Below, one piece after another: positions 33,869 through 43,289 of a DNA stretch of 43,388 nucleotides (the first letter of the stretch is position 1; each line of letters opens with the position of its first letter). The notes beneath the pieces were generated by a model. It was not told where the DNA came from, searched no databases, and saw nothing but the letters and a program-made list of their open reading frames with translations. Position numbers and translations under genes: made by a program. The stretch is from Betaproteobacteria bacterium HGW-Betaproteobacteria-6. Lineage in GTDB: Bacteria > Pseudomonadota > Gammaproteobacteria > Burkholderiales > Rhodocyclaceae. The DNA lies in the NCBI GenBank assembly GCA_002842145.1, contig PHCF01000008.1:1-43388 (forward strand), read 5' to 3'.

Positions 33869-34900
33869 TTATAGATCTTGGCCCCGTACGTTCCGTGCAG
33901 TTCCATTCCGACGATCAGATTCCCCCCAACCCATCCAGCGATCAGGCTCACGCGTATCACCCACTCTGCGCCACCGTCCCTCTTGTTGCGCGGTAATCGG
34001 AAATCCGCCGACAAAATCGATCATTTCCCCCTTTTTATCAGGCAAAAACTCCCACTCCTCATTTCCCTCGAGCACTATGCGAGCACTCTCCACAAAGTAA
34101 CTACCGGGCTTGTGGACAACACTGCCTTCGATGTCCGTAGTACAGTAAATCTCGCCTTTATGGTTCTGGAGAATTGCGTAGCCGAGATGATCGTGCCCGA
34201 CCATGAACGAACCGACATCCCAGGTGCCATCCTTGTAAATCGTGGCAAAAGACCACCAAATCACGTGCATCTTGTTATTTACGACCAAGTCCTTGTGAAA
34301 ATGGATGCTCCCACCTTCTGGTAGCCAGGCCTGATCCAAGGCGATAACACCTTTCACCGGCCGCCCCTCGCAAATGCCTTTTACATCATACAATTGGGAA
34401 ACATAGAAGGTTCCCCATTCCTCTCCTGGCAAATACCACTGCATCCCATTGCCAATCAGAGAACCACTAAGATCGAGGAGCCCCTCCTCCTTCCAGCTAA
34501 AACGTGTGCCTGAGGCTGTAATCAGCCACGGATTGCCCATTTCCTCATCCAGACTCGACCAGCAGGCGGTATCGCCATCGAGCCATCGCTTCGGAAACAT
34601 CGTCAGCGCCTGAGTCGCAATCCGCGCTTTATCGACTCGCACATTCTTATTGTCGAGACGGGTAGACTGGTAAATGAACTTCGTTGGATTAGGGCTGCTA
34701 CCGGGCGCATTGATAGCGCGAACCATTGCATAGATATGCCCGTCATCATCGCGCACGCAGCCAAACGGCATGTGCTTGGTCAGCTTTAAACCGTAGTGAT
34801 CGCGCAAGTCCGCCAACTTTGCACCACTGACATTTTGCGGACCAACCAGGCATTGATAAGCAAAGTCGCCACGCTGGGGAATGGTCGTAAATTTTCTCAT
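33869..34900 (-). CDS. CrtC/AttH-like (lipocalin-fold) protein, possible isoprenoid hydratase-like
   Basis: This 343 aa protein is rich in beta structure and Trp. Segments such as GMQWYLPGEEWGTFYVSQLYDVKG, GVIALDQAWLPEGG and MHVIWWSFATIYKDGTWDVG resemble the AttH/CrtC-like double lipocalin family, whose best-known member adds water to carotenoid double bonds. No signal peptide is visible. It is the gene after P450-2 (67 bp gap) and likely co-transcribed with it. A role in hydrating or binding an isoprenoid is an inference; family placement rests on my pattern recognition and should be checked. Confidence 0.6.
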   Translation of the reverse strand: MRKFTTIPQRGDFAYQCLVGPQNVSGAKLADLRDHYGLKLTKHMPFGCVRDDDGHIYAMVRAINAPGSSPNPTKFIYQSTRLDNKNVRVDKARIATQALTMFPKRWLDGDTACWSSLDEEMGNPWLITASGTRFSWKEEGLLDLSGSLIGNGMQWYLPGEEWGTFYVSQLYDVKGICEGRPVKGVIALDQAWLPEGGSIHFHKDLVVNNKMHVIWWSFATIYKDGTWDVGSFMVGHDHLGYAILQNHKGEIYCTTDIEGSVVHKPGSYFVESARIVLEGNEEWEFLPDKKGEMIDFVGGFPITAQQEGRWRRVGDTREPDRWMGWGESDRRNGTARNVRGQDL

Positions 34901-34967
34901 GGGAATTTTCCGAAAACGATCTAATGCCCTCCGTAGAAACGAAAGGGCAAGTGTCAGGCTTGACGAT

Positions 34968-36242
34968 TTAGTCCCAAATCACATGAACATGCGATGCGCC
35001 ACGCAGTTGCGCACCTTCGATAACTGGCGCCGGCATATCTGGGTCAAGCCGGATATTCGGAAAAAGATCGAGGATGGCGTTGATCGCACAATTCAGTTCG
35101 ACCTTGGCGACGAACTGGCCGATACACATGTGCGGACCGAAACCAAAGCCAAAGGACGGTTTAAGTTTGCGGTCTATGTCGAATGTGTCTGGGTTCTCGA
35201 ATACTTCTTCGTCACGATTGGCCGACACTACCAAACACTGGACAAAAGAACCCTTTGGAATTTTCACACCGTGGAATTCGACATCTTTAGCCGTTTCACG
35301 CACCTTGAATGTTGAAACTGGCTCATAGCGAACTGTCTCATCAATCAGTTTCGGTATTAGAGAACGGTCAGCGCGTACCCGATCAATCAGACCTGGTGTA
35401 GCGAACAGCAGAGACATTACCGAACTAAATGTACGGGTCGTCGTTTCGCCAGCAGCCGGAAGGAGGGAGCGCACGAACGTAACTACTTCATGGTCATTCA
35501 GTCGATGCCCTTCATGCTCAGCTCGCAGCAGGCGGCCAATTAGGTCGTCTCCTATGCAACCATCTGCCCTTCTCTTGACCACCACATCCTTAATGGCGTC
35601 ATAGAGTAATTTGACAGCGATACCTGCATTTCGCCTTGCTTCAGGGGCCTTTTCCGGATCAATCTGATTGCCGCCGACCATAGCCAAAGTCCAGGCCGCA
35701 TATTTTCGGTACGCCTCTTTGTTGTCGGTAGGAAACCCCATTAGCGCGTACATTTCGCGAATTGGAAAGTTCAACCCAAAATCCATCAGGTCCGCTTTCT
35801 TTACCGGCACCATCTGCTCAAGAAAGTCCTCGCGGATTACTTCATCGATCTGGTCCCGCCACTTGTTGACTGTTTCTGGCATAAAGGCCGGTTGAAGCAA
35901 GGCACGGACGCGACGGTGTTGCTCACCATCCATCGCAAGGATAATCAAACCATCAAAAAAGGCACCCAATCCCTCAGCAATAAAACCATTGGTGAAAGTG
36001 GAAGCATCTCTAAGAACACTCATGACGTCCTGGTATTTGAACAGCGCAAAAGTTGGACGAGTACCCTGTTGCATTCCAGCATTCGTTGGAACACCAAACT
36101 GTTCAAGAAAGTCACCGACAAAAACTGGCGACTTACTCCTCATTTCACGGCAAGCGACATGAATGTCGCCTTTGCCTTTATAGGTTTCCGAAACAGCTGA
36201 ATAAGCGGTTTCCAGATCAAGATCGACCACGTTGTTTTTCAA
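34968..36242 (-). CDS. Cytochrome P450, paralog 2, TTG start
   Basis: This 424 aa P450 has AAGETT on helix I, E-x-x-R (DETVRYEP) and the haem loop FGFGPHMCIG with C373. No in-frame ATG exists in the N-terminal region. TTG 36242 (first residues MKNNVVDL) is chosen because GGAG stands six bases upstream, and it gives exactly the length of P450-1. The two paralogs share long identical runs, so they came from a duplication, but their differences (N terminus, the F-G region) suggest different sites or substrates. A TetR gene is divergent, with its promoter region 36243-36427. Confidence 0.93.
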   Translation of the reverse strand: MKNNVVDLDLETAYSAVSETYKGKGDIHVACREMRSKSPVFVGDFLEQFGVPTNAGMQQGTRPTFALFKYQDVMSVLRDASTFTNGFIAEGLGAFFDGLIILAMDGEQHRRVRALLQPAFMPETVNKWRDQIDEVIREDFLEQMVPVKKADLMDFGLNFPIREMYALMGFPTDNKEAYRKYAAWTLAMVGGNQIDPEKAPEARRNAGIAVKLLYDAIKDVVVKRRADGCIGDDLIGRLLRAEHEGHRLNDHEVVTFVRSLLPAAGETTTRTFSSVMSLLFATPGLIDRVRADRSLIPKLIDETVRYEPVSTFKVRETAKDVEFHGVKIPKGSFVQCLVVSANRDEEVFENPDTFDIDRKLKPSFGFGFGPHMCIGQFVAKVELNCAINAILDLFPNIRLDPDMPAPVIEGAQLRGASHVHVIWD

Positions 36243-36427
36243 TTTTGTCTCCGTTATATGAATTCCTGCGTATGCCGGACGCAATTAGCCACGAATTAAA
36301 AACTGAATACTTTTTCAATTTTCGAATACATAATACCGACTTCAGGTCACCGCAACCGTAGCTTCGTTTGACCTTCAGTCAAGTGGAGTAAGATGATCTG
36401 AATCTAGATAAGATATGTAGCCACTTC
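36243..36427. other. Divergent promoter region of P450-2 and TetR-1
   Basis: This 185 bp region is A/T-rich around 36295-36340. GAATAC at 36305 followed by TTTTTCAATTT resembles the left half and spacer of dyad A, but the right half is not preserved, so I list it only as a possible weak site. No RNA gene is seen. Confidence 0.4.
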
Positions 36428-37138
36428 ATGCTTGGAAAGACCAAAAGCATCACCTCTCCAATCGCAGGCAAGGCGCCTCCGGACAAACGTGAGACCTTGA
36501 GGCGGATTGCTGAAGCGGCACGACAAGAGTTCGCCGCAAAGGGTTTGGCTCAGGCACGGATCGATGACATCGCCCAAGCTGCGGGCGTCACAAAGCAACT
36601 GATCTACCACTACTACCATAGTAAGGACGAACTCTTCGCCTATGTTCTGGAACAGTCCTCAGCCGAAACAATGAGCGGATTGCTGTCGATAGAGCTCGAC
36701 CATCTATCGCCCCGCAAAGCCCTCCAGGCACTCCTCGAGCACATGATTCACCCTTATCATGACCCTCTTCTGAGTTCGCTCGCTCAGGAAGGCATCCGAT
36801 ACCATGAGAGTCATACGACTCCACGGAACAGCTTTATCGAGCTTGCTCCTGAATTGAAACAGATGATGCGTCGAGTGTTTGACCGCGGCATAGAATCGGG
36901 TGATTTTCGCCGGGACGTCGACATTGAATTACTGCTTACGGCAGCAGTATTGGCCACGACCAGCGCCTACGTTAGCCGCTATACCGTCTCAACATTGTGC
37001 GGATTGGATGTCAGCAAAAAAACGGATGCAGATATTTGGCGAAGATTTTCCGTCGATTTCGTACTCTCCGCGGTAGAAAGGGAACGTAGCGAGTCGCACC
37101 CTCTCGTTAAAGTGGCGAACGAGCCAAATATCGTTTAA
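36428..37138 (+). CDS. TetR-family regulator 1
   Basis: This 236 aa protein has an N-terminal TetR helix-turn-helix (about 20-65; REFAAKGLAQARIDDIAQAAGVTKQLIYHYYHSKDELF) and a C-terminal ligand-binding domain of the TetR_C type. It is divergent from P450-2 and overlaps the 3' end of the convergent CrtI-like gene by 32 bp. It probably controls the P450-2 operon; the dyads A-C could be its sites, or those of TetR-2. Confidence 0.92.
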   Translation: MLGKTKSITSPIAGKAPPDKRETLRRIAEAARQEFAAKGLAQARIDDIAQAAGVTKQLIYHYYHSKDELFAYVLEQSSAETMSGLLSIELDHLSPRKALQALLEHMIHPYHDPLLSSLAQEGIRYHESHTTPRNSFIELAPELKQMMRRVFDRGIESGDFRRDVDIELLLTAAVLATTSAYVSRYTVSTLCGLDVSKKTDADIWRRFSVDFVLSAVERERSESHPLVKVANEPNIV

Positions 37139-38696
37139 CCCGGCCCGCAGCAATTCGCCCAGGCAAGCCATTGACCCCTCCACCCGGATGAATACCAGCT
37201 GCCCCCAAAAACAAACCTGCCACTGGTAAAGTGTCGCCCCCCAAACTGACCGCAGGACGCATGAGTGAGGAGCGCGTTGTGCTGGTATCAATGTGCACCA
37301 CGCAGCCGCGATATACATTCAGACGGGCAGCCAGGTCAGGTGCAGCTTCGATGCGACGACCAATTTCATACTCCTTCAATCCATCCATATAGTCAGCAGC
37401 CTGATCTATCACCTGCTGACCAATACGCGACCGAATCACCCCCCATCCTTCGCGCGGCTCGACGGGCATGGCAACCGAATAGAGATAAGCGACTTCCTGC
37501 CCATCTGGAGCCTGACCTGGATCAACAGCACTCGGGGCTGTAATCCATAAGTAGGGCAAACTCGAGACATCGCCGCGTGCAGAGACACGAAAGTTATCGA
37601 GAACCGCTTCAGAGGTACCAATTAACAGAACGCATTGTCTCAAGCTCAAGCCATCATGCCGCATTGCTTCATGGCGTTTATAGCTAATCCTGCCGCTGAG
37701 CGCGACATCAACCTTCAGCGGCGAAGCGCCATGACCATTCGATGGTGCATGCGCCACTCGAATCAAGGTACGCCGATCTAAGACACCTGGCGTAACCATT
37801 TCTAACGCCATCTTCGGATGAATCGAGGCAACCACAGCCTTAGCCGTCAATATCGTGCCGCTCTTTAGGCGAACGCCTTTCACTCGCCCCCTCTCAGCAA
37901 GTATTTCCTCAACGGGTGACGACAGCAGAATTTCTCCACCCAGTTCTCGTAACCGGGAGGCTAGCGCGTTGGAAATCGTTTGGGTACCACCAATTGCCCG
38001 ACCAATACCGAAACGGTGAATAAACCCGAGCAAGGCGAAGTAGATTCCGGTCGCCTCGTTGGTAATCGGCCCAGCCGCACCGAGCAGACAACACAATGCT
38101 GATTGTGTAATGGGGTGCTCAAAGCGCTCCATGATCGAGGTATAGGCAGGACTTCCGATCAGCGCCATGACGTCAGGTTTGAGGTGGCGATTCCGAAACA
38201 GGGCCTTTATCGCCTCCCACTTTGCGCCTAGATTCCGCTGAGAAGGATCTACCCGCATCATCGGAATAGCCATATTGACGAAGGCATCAACCAATTTCAT
38301 CAAGTCCAAGAATTCAAGCGCGTCCTTGGCAGAGAAACGTGCAATCTCCTCAGCCGTTTTTTTAGGATCGCGCCAGAAGACCAGCGAGTTGCCATCCGGA
38401 TGCAGGTATACATAGCCAGGACTGACCTCCACCTGGCGAAATCCATGACGGTCTAGTTGTAACTCCTCAGACATCATGGGATGAACCCTTAATGACATCA
38501 GGTCCAAGGCACATGGATTGATAAGATGCTGTGGTGCTTCTGGAATCAGATATCCACTCGATGCCATCCCACCGATCTTGTCACATGCTTCGATCACTAC
38601 CACCCGCTTCCCAGCTTCTGCCAGATAGCAAGCGGCAGCTAATCCGTTATGCCCTCCGCCGACAATTGCCACATCGTATGAACTCCCGACTACCAT
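37107..38696 (-). CDS. Phytoene-desaturase-like FAD-dependent oxidoreductase
   Basis: This 529 aa protein has an N-terminal FAD fold (GGGHNGLAAACYLAEAGKRVVVIE, residues 12-35) and the C-terminal AGLFLGAAGIHPGGGVNGLPGRIAA typical of CrtI/PYROXD2-like amine-oxidase-family enzymes. Such enzymes desaturate or isomerise isoprenoid chains or are of unknown function. AGGAGGAGA precedes ATG 38696. It overlaps TetR-1 tail to tail by 32 bp. With the CrtC/AttH-like gene and P450s, it points to an isoprenoid substrate, but this is inference. Confidence 0.88.
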   Translation of the reverse strand: MVVGSSYDVAIVGGGHNGLAAACYLAEAGKRVVVIEACDKIGGMASSGYLIPEAPQHLINPCALDLMSLRVHPMMSEELQLDRHGFRQVEVSPGYVYLHPDGNSLVFWRDPKKTAEEIARFSAKDALEFLDLMKLVDAFVNMAIPMMRVDPSQRNLGAKWEAIKALFRNRHLKPDVMALIGSPAYTSIMERFEHPITQSALCCLLGAAGPITNEATGIYFALLGFIHRFGIGRAIGGTQTISNALASRLRELGGEILLSSPVEEILAERGRVKGVRLKSGTILTAKAVVASIHPKMALEMVTPGVLDRRTLIRVAHAPSNGHGASPLKVDVALSGRISYKRHEAMRHDGLSLRQCVLLIGTSEAVLDNFRVSARGDVSSLPYLWITAPSAVDPGQAPDGQEVAYLYSVAMPVEPREGWGVIRSRIGQQVIDQAADYMDGLKEYEIGRRIEAAPDLAARLNVYRGCVVHIDTSTTRSSLMRPAVSLGGDTLPVAGLFLGAAGIHPGGGVNGLPGRIAAGRVKRYLARSPL

Positions 38697-38861
38697 TCAG
38701 TCTCCTCCTGGACTTTCCCAGTCCGTTCCAATGATTCTGGCGGTTAAACTTCAATCGACACGGATTGAAGCACATCACCAGTTCTTGAACAGGAGATTGG
38801 TTTTACCTGGAGTCAAAGGCAAATACCTGATCGCCCCCGCACGGTGCTGTCGGTCTAAGTA

Positions 38862-39569
38862 TTAGCGTCGAGCAACTTTGCCCGACATCAACATCGAGAT
38901 CATTCGACCGATCTTGCGTGGCACATTACGCCGCTCTGGGCCCGATGGAACGAGGACTTCGCTCAAGATATAACGGATCATCAGCTCACAAATCATTTCA
39001 CGGTCGAGTTGGACGCCAAAGCGTTCCTCCCAGGCATCGAAGACTGTCCGTAAAACATCCTGAAATCGGACCACAGAATCCTGAAAAATACGCTGGAAAA
39101 AACGCAGCGCGTAATCAGGTGCCACTACCAGCAGCTGTCGGGCACGGGTATTTTCAAGGTAATTATCGATGTAACGTACAACCGCCTGAAGTCGCTCGTC
39201 CGGATCGACGTAAGCATCGGTTGCATCATGCAACGAGGTATGAAATTGGTCGCGCTTGTAACGGGAGTAAGCGTCAAGCAAGTCTTCCTGCGATGAGAAG
39301 TAACGATAGAACGTGCCGCGCGAAATATGAGCTTCTTCGCAAACATCCAGAATAGAAATCCGTTCCGCCCCAGAGCGAAGCAAAATCTCTTCAGTTGCAC
39401 TCAATATCGACTGAATCGTGCCATCAGATCGCTTGTTACGCCGCACCTTGATCACAGCACCGCTTTGTTTGGGCGTCCTGGTACCTATCCCCAGACTTTT
39501 TTTGCCACGAGCAGTCCCGTCCATTTTATTTGCCTTATCAGTTTTTCCCTGCTCACCCAGATCCGTCAT
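38862..39569 (-). CDS. TetR-family regulator 2
   Basis: This 235 aa protein has an N-terminal basic leader (RGKKSLGIGTRTPKQSG) followed by the TetR helix-turn-helix (GAERISILDVCEEAHISRGTFYRYFSSQEDLLDAY). The C-terminal domain has no motif I can assign. ATG 39569 is preferred because GGAGAG stands upstream; the frame extends to 39638 without such a signal. It is divergent from the CoA ligase operon, with a strong promoter between them, and is likely its repressor. Confidence 0.9.
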   Translation of the reverse strand: MTDLGEQGKTDKANKMDGTARGKKSLGIGTRTPKQSGAVIKVRRNKRSDGTIQSILSATEEILLRSGAERISILDVCEEAHISRGTFYRYFSSQEDLLDAYSRYKRDQFHTSLHDATDAYVDPDERLQAVVRYIDNYLENTRARQLLVVAPDYALRFFQRIFQDSVVRFQDVLRTVFDAWEERFGVQLDREMICELMIRYILSEVLVPSGPERRNVPRKIGRMISMLMSGKVARR

Positions 39570-39661
39570 CAATCTCTCCAGAAACCACCGAAACCATGCG
39601 ATGGATTGTAGCGCGCCCGCCTCAATCCGAATATGCACAAGCCCTTAAAATCGGAACAACT

Positions 39662-39690
39662 TTGACACTTATTCGTTTTCTGTTTATATT
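39662..39690 (+). promoter_or_regulatory. Sigma-70-like promoter of the CoA ligase operon
   Basis: TTGACA and TATATT with a 17-base spacer match the consensus closely. The start codon of the ligase lies about 60 bp beyond. The TetR-2 gene is divergent, so repression at or near this promoter is plausible. Confidence 0.65.
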
Positions 39691-39751
39691 TTGTCGGACT
39701 TGATCACATCACATCAACCTCATCGCAACGCATGAGGATCAGGAGACAAAT

Positions 39752-41383
39752 ATGGCTGGAATTGGCGACATCAATACTTGGTCTATCGGCCAGCAGGATA
39801 CGGTTATCGCAGCACTTGATAGGGCGGTTGCCGCCCACCCGGATCGAGTGCTACTCGATTTCGGTGGACAATTGTTCACGTATGCAGACGTAGACCGACT
39901 CTCAACGCAATTTGCTCATGCACTTGCCGAATTGGGTGTAGAAGCCGGGCATACAGTGTTAAGCATGCTCGATAACAACATCGATGCGGTAGTCTGCTGG
40001 CTTGCGGCGAATAAGCTCTGCGCGGTAAGTGTTCCGGTCAACACTGCACTGCGAGGAGAGTTTCTGCGTCACCAAATCGCTGACTCGAAAGCAAAAATCA
40101 TCATTTCCGAGGCAGATTACGTTGATCGTATCGCCCAAGTATCAGACGGCATTCCCGATGCAAGTTTAATCCTGCATCGAGGCAATCTCGAGCGGCACCC
40201 AACATCGCCTATTGGCATTCGTCCACTCGACGAACATCGAGGTAGTTGCACTGACACGATAATGACCAAGCCAAATCCTTGGGACCTTGCCTGTATCGTT
40301 TACACCTCAGGTACTACCGGGCCATCAAAAGGTTGCATGCTGAGTTACAACTACATGTGCAATCTAGCCCGCCTACAACTTCGAGCGGGGCCCGCTACAG
40401 AAAAGGACGTGACAATCACGCCTCTACCGCTGTTTCATATGAACGCACTATGCGTCGGCATCATATCGAACATCCTCGTCGGTGCCCGTGTTGCCATTGT
40501 TCAACGCTTCTCCGTCTCAAATTTCTGGCCCGAGGTTGAACGAAGCGGCGCAACGATTGCTTCCATCCTTGGCAGTATGGGCGGTTTACTCGCTCAAGCG
40601 ACAGACAACGCATCAATGAAAAAGTGCTTCGGCCAGATTCACACTGTAAGGGGAAATCCATTCACTGAAGAAACCAAAAAGACTTGGCGTGATCGATTCG
40701 GCGCAAAGCAAGTTGGCGGAAATGGGTATGGCCTGACCGAAGCCAGCGTTATCACTTCGTTACCAGGTGGCGAATATGCCGCACCAGGATCGTCTGGCAA
40801 ACGTGTACCAGACTTTGATGTTCGTATATTTGATGAACTGGACCGCGAACTTCCCGCTAACTCGCCGGGTGAAATCGTGGTTCGTCCACTTCGCCCAGAC
40901 ATCATGTTTATGGGCTACTGGGGCCGTCCTGCTGACACAGTCAAACTAATGCGCAATATGTGGTTCCATACCGGCGATATTGGCAAGTTTGACGACAATG
41001 GCTTTTTCTATTTCGTGGACCGCAAGAAAGACTACCTGCGTCGCCGCGGAGAAAACATTTCAAGCTTCGAGATGGAGGCTGCCTTCTCCGCGCATCCAGA
41101 AATTGAGGAAGTGGCCGTACATGCTGTCCCCTCTGACAAGGGGGAGGATGACGTAAAAGTAACCGCGATCCTCAAACCTGGTAGTTCCCTTAAGCCGGAA
41201 GACCTCTTCAAATGGGCGACATCTGCAGTGCCCTACTATGCGCTCCCCCGCTACATCGAGTTTCGGACGACCATGCCAAAGAACCCCCAAGGACGCGTGC
41301 TGAAATACGAACTCCGTGAAGAAGGCAAAACTCCTAGCACTTGGGATATGGAACAAAGTGATATCCAGATAACCAAGCGTTAA
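39752..41383 (+). CDS. AMP-binding acyl-CoA ligase (CaiC-like)
   Basis: This 543 aa ligase would activate a carboxylic acid as CoA thioester, with ATP giving AMP. The P-loop-like VYTSGTTGPSKGC is at 183-195, GYGLTEASV near 325 and WFHTGDIGKFDDNGFFYFVDRKKD near 405-430. The final motif reads NPQGRVLKYELR with Arg where many ligases have the catalytic Lys; Lys lies three residues on, as also found in some CaiC-like proteins. GGAGACAAAT precedes ATG 39752. It starts a plus-strand run with a VOC protein, a methyltransferase and a truncated panE-like gene. Confidence 0.92.
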   Translation: MAGIGDINTWSIGQQDTVIAALDRAVAAHPDRVLLDFGGQLFTYADVDRLSTQFAHALAELGVEAGHTVLSMLDNNIDAVVCWLAANKLCAVSVPVNTALRGEFLRHQIADSKAKIIISEADYVDRIAQVSDGIPDASLILHRGNLERHPTSPIGIRPLDEHRGSCTDTIMTKPNPWDLACIVYTSGTTGPSKGCMLSYNYMCNLARLQLRAGPATEKDVTITPLPLFHMNALCVGIISNILVGARVAIVQRFSVSNFWPEVERSGATIASILGSMGGLLAQATDNASMKKCFGQIHTVRGNPFTEETKKTWRDRFGAKQVGGNGYGLTEASVITSLPGGEYAAPGSSGKRVPDFDVRIFDELDRELPANSPGEIVVRPLRPDIMFMGYWGRPADTVKLMRNMWFHTGDIGKFDDNGFFYFVDRKKDYLRRRGENISSFEMEAAFSAHPEIEEVAVHAVPSDKGEDDVKVTAILKPGSSLKPEDLFKWATSAVPYYALPRYIEFRTTMPKNPQGRVLKYELREEGKTPSTWDMEQSDIQITKR

Positions 41384-41412
41384 CCCTGAGAAAATCAAGA
41401 AACGGCCACAAC

Positions 41413-41796
41413 ATGAGCATCCTTACACACATTACACTAGGCACACAGGACCTCGATCGCGCCAAATTATTTTATGACTACGTACTCGAACCATTAAACT
41501 TTAAGCCTCTGCTCAATCTGGCGCACAAAATCTGCGGCTGGGGAATCCAATCCCCACAATTCATGGTTGGTTACCCGCGCAATGGGGAGCCTGCATCCGC
41601 AAGCAATGGTTTGACTATCGGGCTTCAGGCACCTAACCGTGCAGCCATTAATGAGTTTTACCGGCGCGCACTCGAACTCGGCGGAACTGACGAAGGCCCC
41701 CCCGGCCCACGCCCATTTGGTGAGAACGCCTATGCAGCCTATATCCGCGACCTCGATGGGCACAAAATTGTTGCCTCTTGCCGCTCCCCGGAATGA
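41413..41796 (+). CDS. VOC-superfamily (glyoxalase/bleomycin-resistance-like) protein
   Basis: This 127 aa single VOC module starts MSILTHITLGTQDLDRAKLFYDYVLEPL and ends YIRDLDGHKIVASC, typical of small VOC proteins. Potential metal ligands are H6 and E119-region residues, but the second His of glyoxalases is not obvious. The function could be a lyase, isomerase or binding protein. It is 29 bp after the CoA ligase and 58 bp before the methyltransferase. Confidence 0.85.
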   Translation: MSILTHITLGTQDLDRAKLFYDYVLEPLNFKPLLNLAHKICGWGIQSPQFMVGYPRNGEPASASNGLTIGLQAPNRAAINEFYRRALELGGTDEGPPGPRPFGENAYAAYIRDLDGHKIVASCRSPE

Positions 41797-41854
41797 AAGC
41801 ATGCTTAGGCACAGCATCAGGTGTAAATCATTGAATTGAGCTTCAGGTAAAAAT

Positions 41855-42892
41855 ATGGCGAAAAAACCGACAACCCTAATCCGGAAATCGGATTTTTCCC
41901 AGCCGACAGGATCCAATGAGTTGGCGATGCTCGACGTCTACATGCCGATGATGAAATCGTCAGCAATCATCGCAGCAGGACGCCTGGGGCTGTTTGAAGC
42001 ATTGGCCGTTGGCCCCCTCTCAGTTGCGAAACTTGCTGCCAAAATTGATTCCAGCAACAAGGGGACTGCCGCCCTAACTGACTTCCTAATAGCCTTGGGC
42101 TATCTGGAAAAGCACGGCGATCACTTGGCCAATACTGCTAGTACCCAACGTTGGTTTACAAGCCGAGGGAAAGTCGACTACACACCGGGGCTGCTATGGA
42201 CACACGAGGCATGGTCAATGATGGGGGGGCTAGCGGAAGCAGTGCGCGGCGGACACCCTGAAAATATTCTTTGGAATGCGATGGTGGAAAAACCCCACCT
42301 TGGTGATTTGTTTTCATCATATATGGCTGCATTTGCTTCAGATCTTGGAGCTGACCTACTAAAACACGTCCCTGTTCAAGCAGAATATCGCCAATTGCTC
42401 GACTTGGGTGGCTCACATGGTCTACATGCGATTCGATTCTGCCATCACTACCCACAGCTCAACGCGGCCATCGTTGACCTTCCCTCCGCTCTAACCAAAA
42501 CAGGGAAAACCATCAAGAATGAAGGCCTCTCAGAACGTATTGACTTGATTCCCGGAGATTTACAAGAACAGAACTGGGGAATCAACCATGACTTGGTATT
42601 TTATCTTTCAGTCGCACACAACCATACTGTGGACGAGAATCGCCTTGTCTTTCAGCGGATTTTCAACTCCCTAAACCCAGGGGGCCTGCTCGTCATCCAT
42701 GAATACTTAACAAAGACACCGAAGAACGCACTCGATGCAGCATTTCGCCTTACTCTCCTGTTAGAAACCGGCACTCAAACCTACTCCTATGATGATTACT
42801 CAAATTGGTTAACAGAAGCCGGTTTCAAGTCCGTTGAACTAGTCCATCTCGACCCACGAGAAAAGGGTTCATTTATATTGGCGCGGCATTAG
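41855..42892 (+). CDS. SAM-dependent O-methyltransferase-like protein
   Basis: This is a 345 aa protein with an N-terminal dimerisation winged helix (about 25-110; SAIIAAGRLGLFEALAVGPLSVAKLAAKI) and a SAM-binding domain whose motif I is LLDLGGSHGLHAIRF (near 180-194). It belongs to the caffeate/hydroxyneurosporene O-methyltransferase group. GxGxG is GGSHG. In a degradation cluster a methyltransferase is unusual; it might protect a hydroxyl or act in regulation. It shares the plus-strand operon with the CoA ligase. Confidence 0.85.
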   Translation: MAKKPTTLIRKSDFSQPTGSNELAMLDVYMPMMKSSAIIAAGRLGLFEALAVGPLSVAKLAAKIDSSNKGTAALTDFLIALGYLEKHGDHLANTASTQRWFTSRGKVDYTPGLLWTHEAWSMMGGLAEAVRGGHPENILWNAMVEKPHLGDLFSSYMAAFASDLGADLLKHVPVQAEYRQLLDLGGSHGLHAIRFCHHYPQLNAAIVDLPSALTKTGKTIKNEGLSERIDLIPGDLQEQNWGINHDLVFYLSVAHNHTVDENRLVFQRIFNSLNPGGLLVIHEYLTKTPKNALDAAFRLTLLLETGTQTYSYDDYSNWLTEAGFKSVELVHLDPREKGSFILARH

Positions 42893-43043
42893 GCATTTAG
42901 TCCCTTGGCGCCCTGAATCGGATTTGTCCTGACCCTGAAAGCACAACTTACCTCCATCGACGGTACGCCATTTGCTATCGCTATGCTTCCCTCCTACATA
43001 GAGCAGATCCCGAGAAGACAACAAAATACACAGAGAACACGCT

Positions 43044-43289
43044 ATGAAGACCACAATACTGGGTGCTGGCGCAGTCGGCTGCTTTTACGGCGGAATGCTT
43101 GCTCGCGCTGGACGTGAAGTTGTCCTGATTGGCCGCTCTGTTCATGTCGAAGCAATTCGTTGCGGCGGGTTGCGCATGCAAACGCAAAGTTTTGACGAAC
43201 AGGTGCCGGTTTCCGCCAATACTGATCCTGCTGCTGTCGCTGGTTCAAAGATGGTACTTTGCTGTTTCAAATCAAACGATACTTTGCAA
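43044..43289 (+). pseudogene. Truncated 2-dehydropantoate 2-reductase (PanE/ApbA)-like gene
   Basis: The first 82 residues show the NAD(P)-binding start MKTTILGAGAVGCFYGGMLARAGREVVLIGR and end at CCFKSNDTLQA. The repeat then begins at 43290 and the frame ends 8 codons into it. A full ketopantoate reductase is about 300 residues, so only a quarter remains. In the island it may have been a ketoacid reductase. The start has no strong ribosome-binding site. Confidence 0.85.
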
